This document shows, piece by piece, positions 63,387 to 64,000 of a DNA stretch of 64,000 bases. Under the pieces are notes generated by a model. That model saw nothing but the letters and a program-made list of their open reading frames with translations. It was not told the origin of the DNA and searched no databases. How positions within the stretch are numbered: position 1 is the first letter of the stretch; the number at the start of each line of letters is the position of its first letter. The DNA comes from Bradyrhizobium sp. 170. Its GTDB lineage: Bacteria > Pseudomonadota > Alphaproteobacteria > Rhizobiales > Xanthobacteraceae. Both the position numbers and the translations under genes were made by a program. The DNA lies in assembly GCF_023101085.1 (NCBI RefSeq), contig NZ_CP064703.1, positions 1,364,001-1,428,000 on the forward strand, given 5' to 3'.

Positions 63387-64000
63387 TTACCGCGCGCCGA
63401 TCGCCTTGAATTTACGTACCTGTTCCGTGAGCGCCCGCTCCACAGGCAGGCGCTCCATCGAGGAGGCGCCGTAGAAGCCGTGGCACTTGCGCGTGTGTTT
63501 CATGATGAAGTCGGCATCATCAGGCTCGGCGATCGGACCGCCATGGGCCAGCACCAGTATGTCCGGATTGACGCTGAGCGCCGCTTCTGCCCAGGTGTCG
63601 ATCTGTTCCGGGCAGTCTTCGAGTTTTAATGCGGTGTGCGCGCCGATCGCGCCGCCGGTGGTCAGGCCGAGATGGCAGACGATGATGTCGGCGCCGGCAA
63701 TCGCCATCGCCGTCGCCTGGCTTTCGCTGAACACATAGGGCGTCGTCAGCATGTCCTTGTCCCGCGCCTTGGCGATCATGTCGATCTCCAGCGCGTAGGA
63801 CATTCCGGTTTCCTCGAGATTGGCGCGGAACACTCCGTCGATCAGTCCGACCGTCGGAAAGTTCTGCACGCCGGCAAAACCCAGCGCCTTCAACTGGTCG
63901 AGGAAAAGGTCCATGTCGCGGAACGGGTCGGTGCCGTTGACGCCGGCCAGCACCGGAGTCCTGGTCACCACCGGCAGCACTTCGCCGGCCATTTCCACGA
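63387..64000 (-). CDS. PEP-hydrolase-like TIM-barrel protein, C-terminal part (runs off window)
   Basis: About 205 residues of a TIM-barrel protein of the phosphoenolpyruvate hydrolase-like / TIM-barrel signal transduction family: [80 protein letters not shown] and [20 protein letters not shown]. The frame is open to the right-hand edge, so the true start lies beyond 64000. It is the first visible gene of the minus-strand run, 24 bp ahead of the SPFH gene. Relatives are often next to UPF0261 (Tm-1-like) genes, which may lie further upstream. Confidence 0.85.
   Translation of the reverse strand, partial: VEMAGEVLPVVTRTPVLAGVNGTDPFRDMDLFLDQLKALGFAGVQNFPTVGLIDGVFRANLEETGMSYALEIDMIAKARDKDMLTTPYVFSESQATAMAIAGADIIVCHLGLTTGGAIGAHTALKLEDCPEQIDTWAEAALSVNPDILVLAHGGPIAEPDDADFIMKHTRKCHGFYGASSMERLPVERALTEQVRKFKAIGAR

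Noticed and set aside
62418..63629. 403-codon plus-strand frame over the SPFH N-terminal region
   Set aside because: Antisense shadow of the SPFH domain and membrane helix; no ribosome site or recognisable protein.

Overview
The window is GC-rich (mostly mid-60s % by eye), densely coded and has no rRNA or tRNA that I can see. Its gene content is a partial flhA, many LysR/TetR/XRE-cupin regulators, Bug- and His-type transporters, Baeyer-Villiger monooxygenases and a CO-dehydrogenase-like molybdenum hydroxylase. Its intergenic repeats are of two kinds: palindromes beginning AGGATGGGTRGAGCGAAGCG, and GTCATTGCGAG...CTCGCAATGAC elements. Together these point to an alphaproteobacterium of the Bradyrhizobium / Nitrobacteraceae group; this is inference, with no marker gene to prove it.

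1-8.4 kb: 5' part of flhA (minus), then a mosaic intergenic repeat, several small proteins, two GNAT acetyltransferases, a 2H-phosphoesterase-like protein, a VOC protein, a Tyr/Pro-rich secreted protein and several dispersed repeats. A broken lipoprotein gene and a remnant of an AI-2E-transporter gene also lie here. 8.4-14.6 kb: AI-2E family permease, a copper-flavoured pair (cupredoxin and His-rich protein), an MFS permease, a DUF4864-like protein, and a secreted cupin divergent from a LysR gene. 14.6-18.4 kb: hydratase / crotonase / tautomerase operon divergent from a TetR gene with two operator-like palindromes, then a BKACE (DUF849) enzyme. 18.5-20 kb: a lower-GC pectate-lyase-like gene with one in-frame TGA.

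20-31 kb: amine/amino-acid utilisation: XRE-cupin regulator divergent from a class III aminotransferase, dadA, a molybdopterin oxidoreductase coupled to a second XRE-cupin regulator, and an ABC amino-acid transporter followed by a PuuB-like oxidase. 31-35 kb: a DUF1236-like gene with one in-frame TAA, then a divergent gamma-glutamyltransferase / ChaC pair (glutathione breakdown). 35-42 kb: two Baeyer-Villiger monooxygenases, the second fused to an alpha/beta-hydrolase, flanking a PhyH dioxygenase, an ATC-hydrolase-like protein, an NTF2-like protein and a TfoX-N protein. 42-44 kb: a degraded LysR/Bug divergent pair. 44-48 kb: MacB/LolD-type efflux operon. 48.5-50.3 kb: quinone-oxidoreductase-like and azoreductase-like genes.

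50.3-64 kb: one long minus-strand run of thirteen tightly packed genes that is the most distinctive part of the window. In transcription order: PEP-hydrolase-like TIM barrel (partial), giant flotillin-like SPFH protein with 44-residue repeats, two SRPBCC proteins, FAD and 2Fe-2S subunits of a molybdenum hydroxylase, its large subunit encoded as two separate genes, MoxR AAA+ and VWA maturation factors, an amidohydrolase, an MBL-fold lactonase and an SMP-30/isochorismatase fusion. I infer an uncharacterised hydroxylation-plus-hydrolysis pathway, perhaps for an N-heterocycle or lactone-forming substrate. At least four genes are broken by a single stop or frameshift, so assembly errors should be excluded before biological meaning is read into them.
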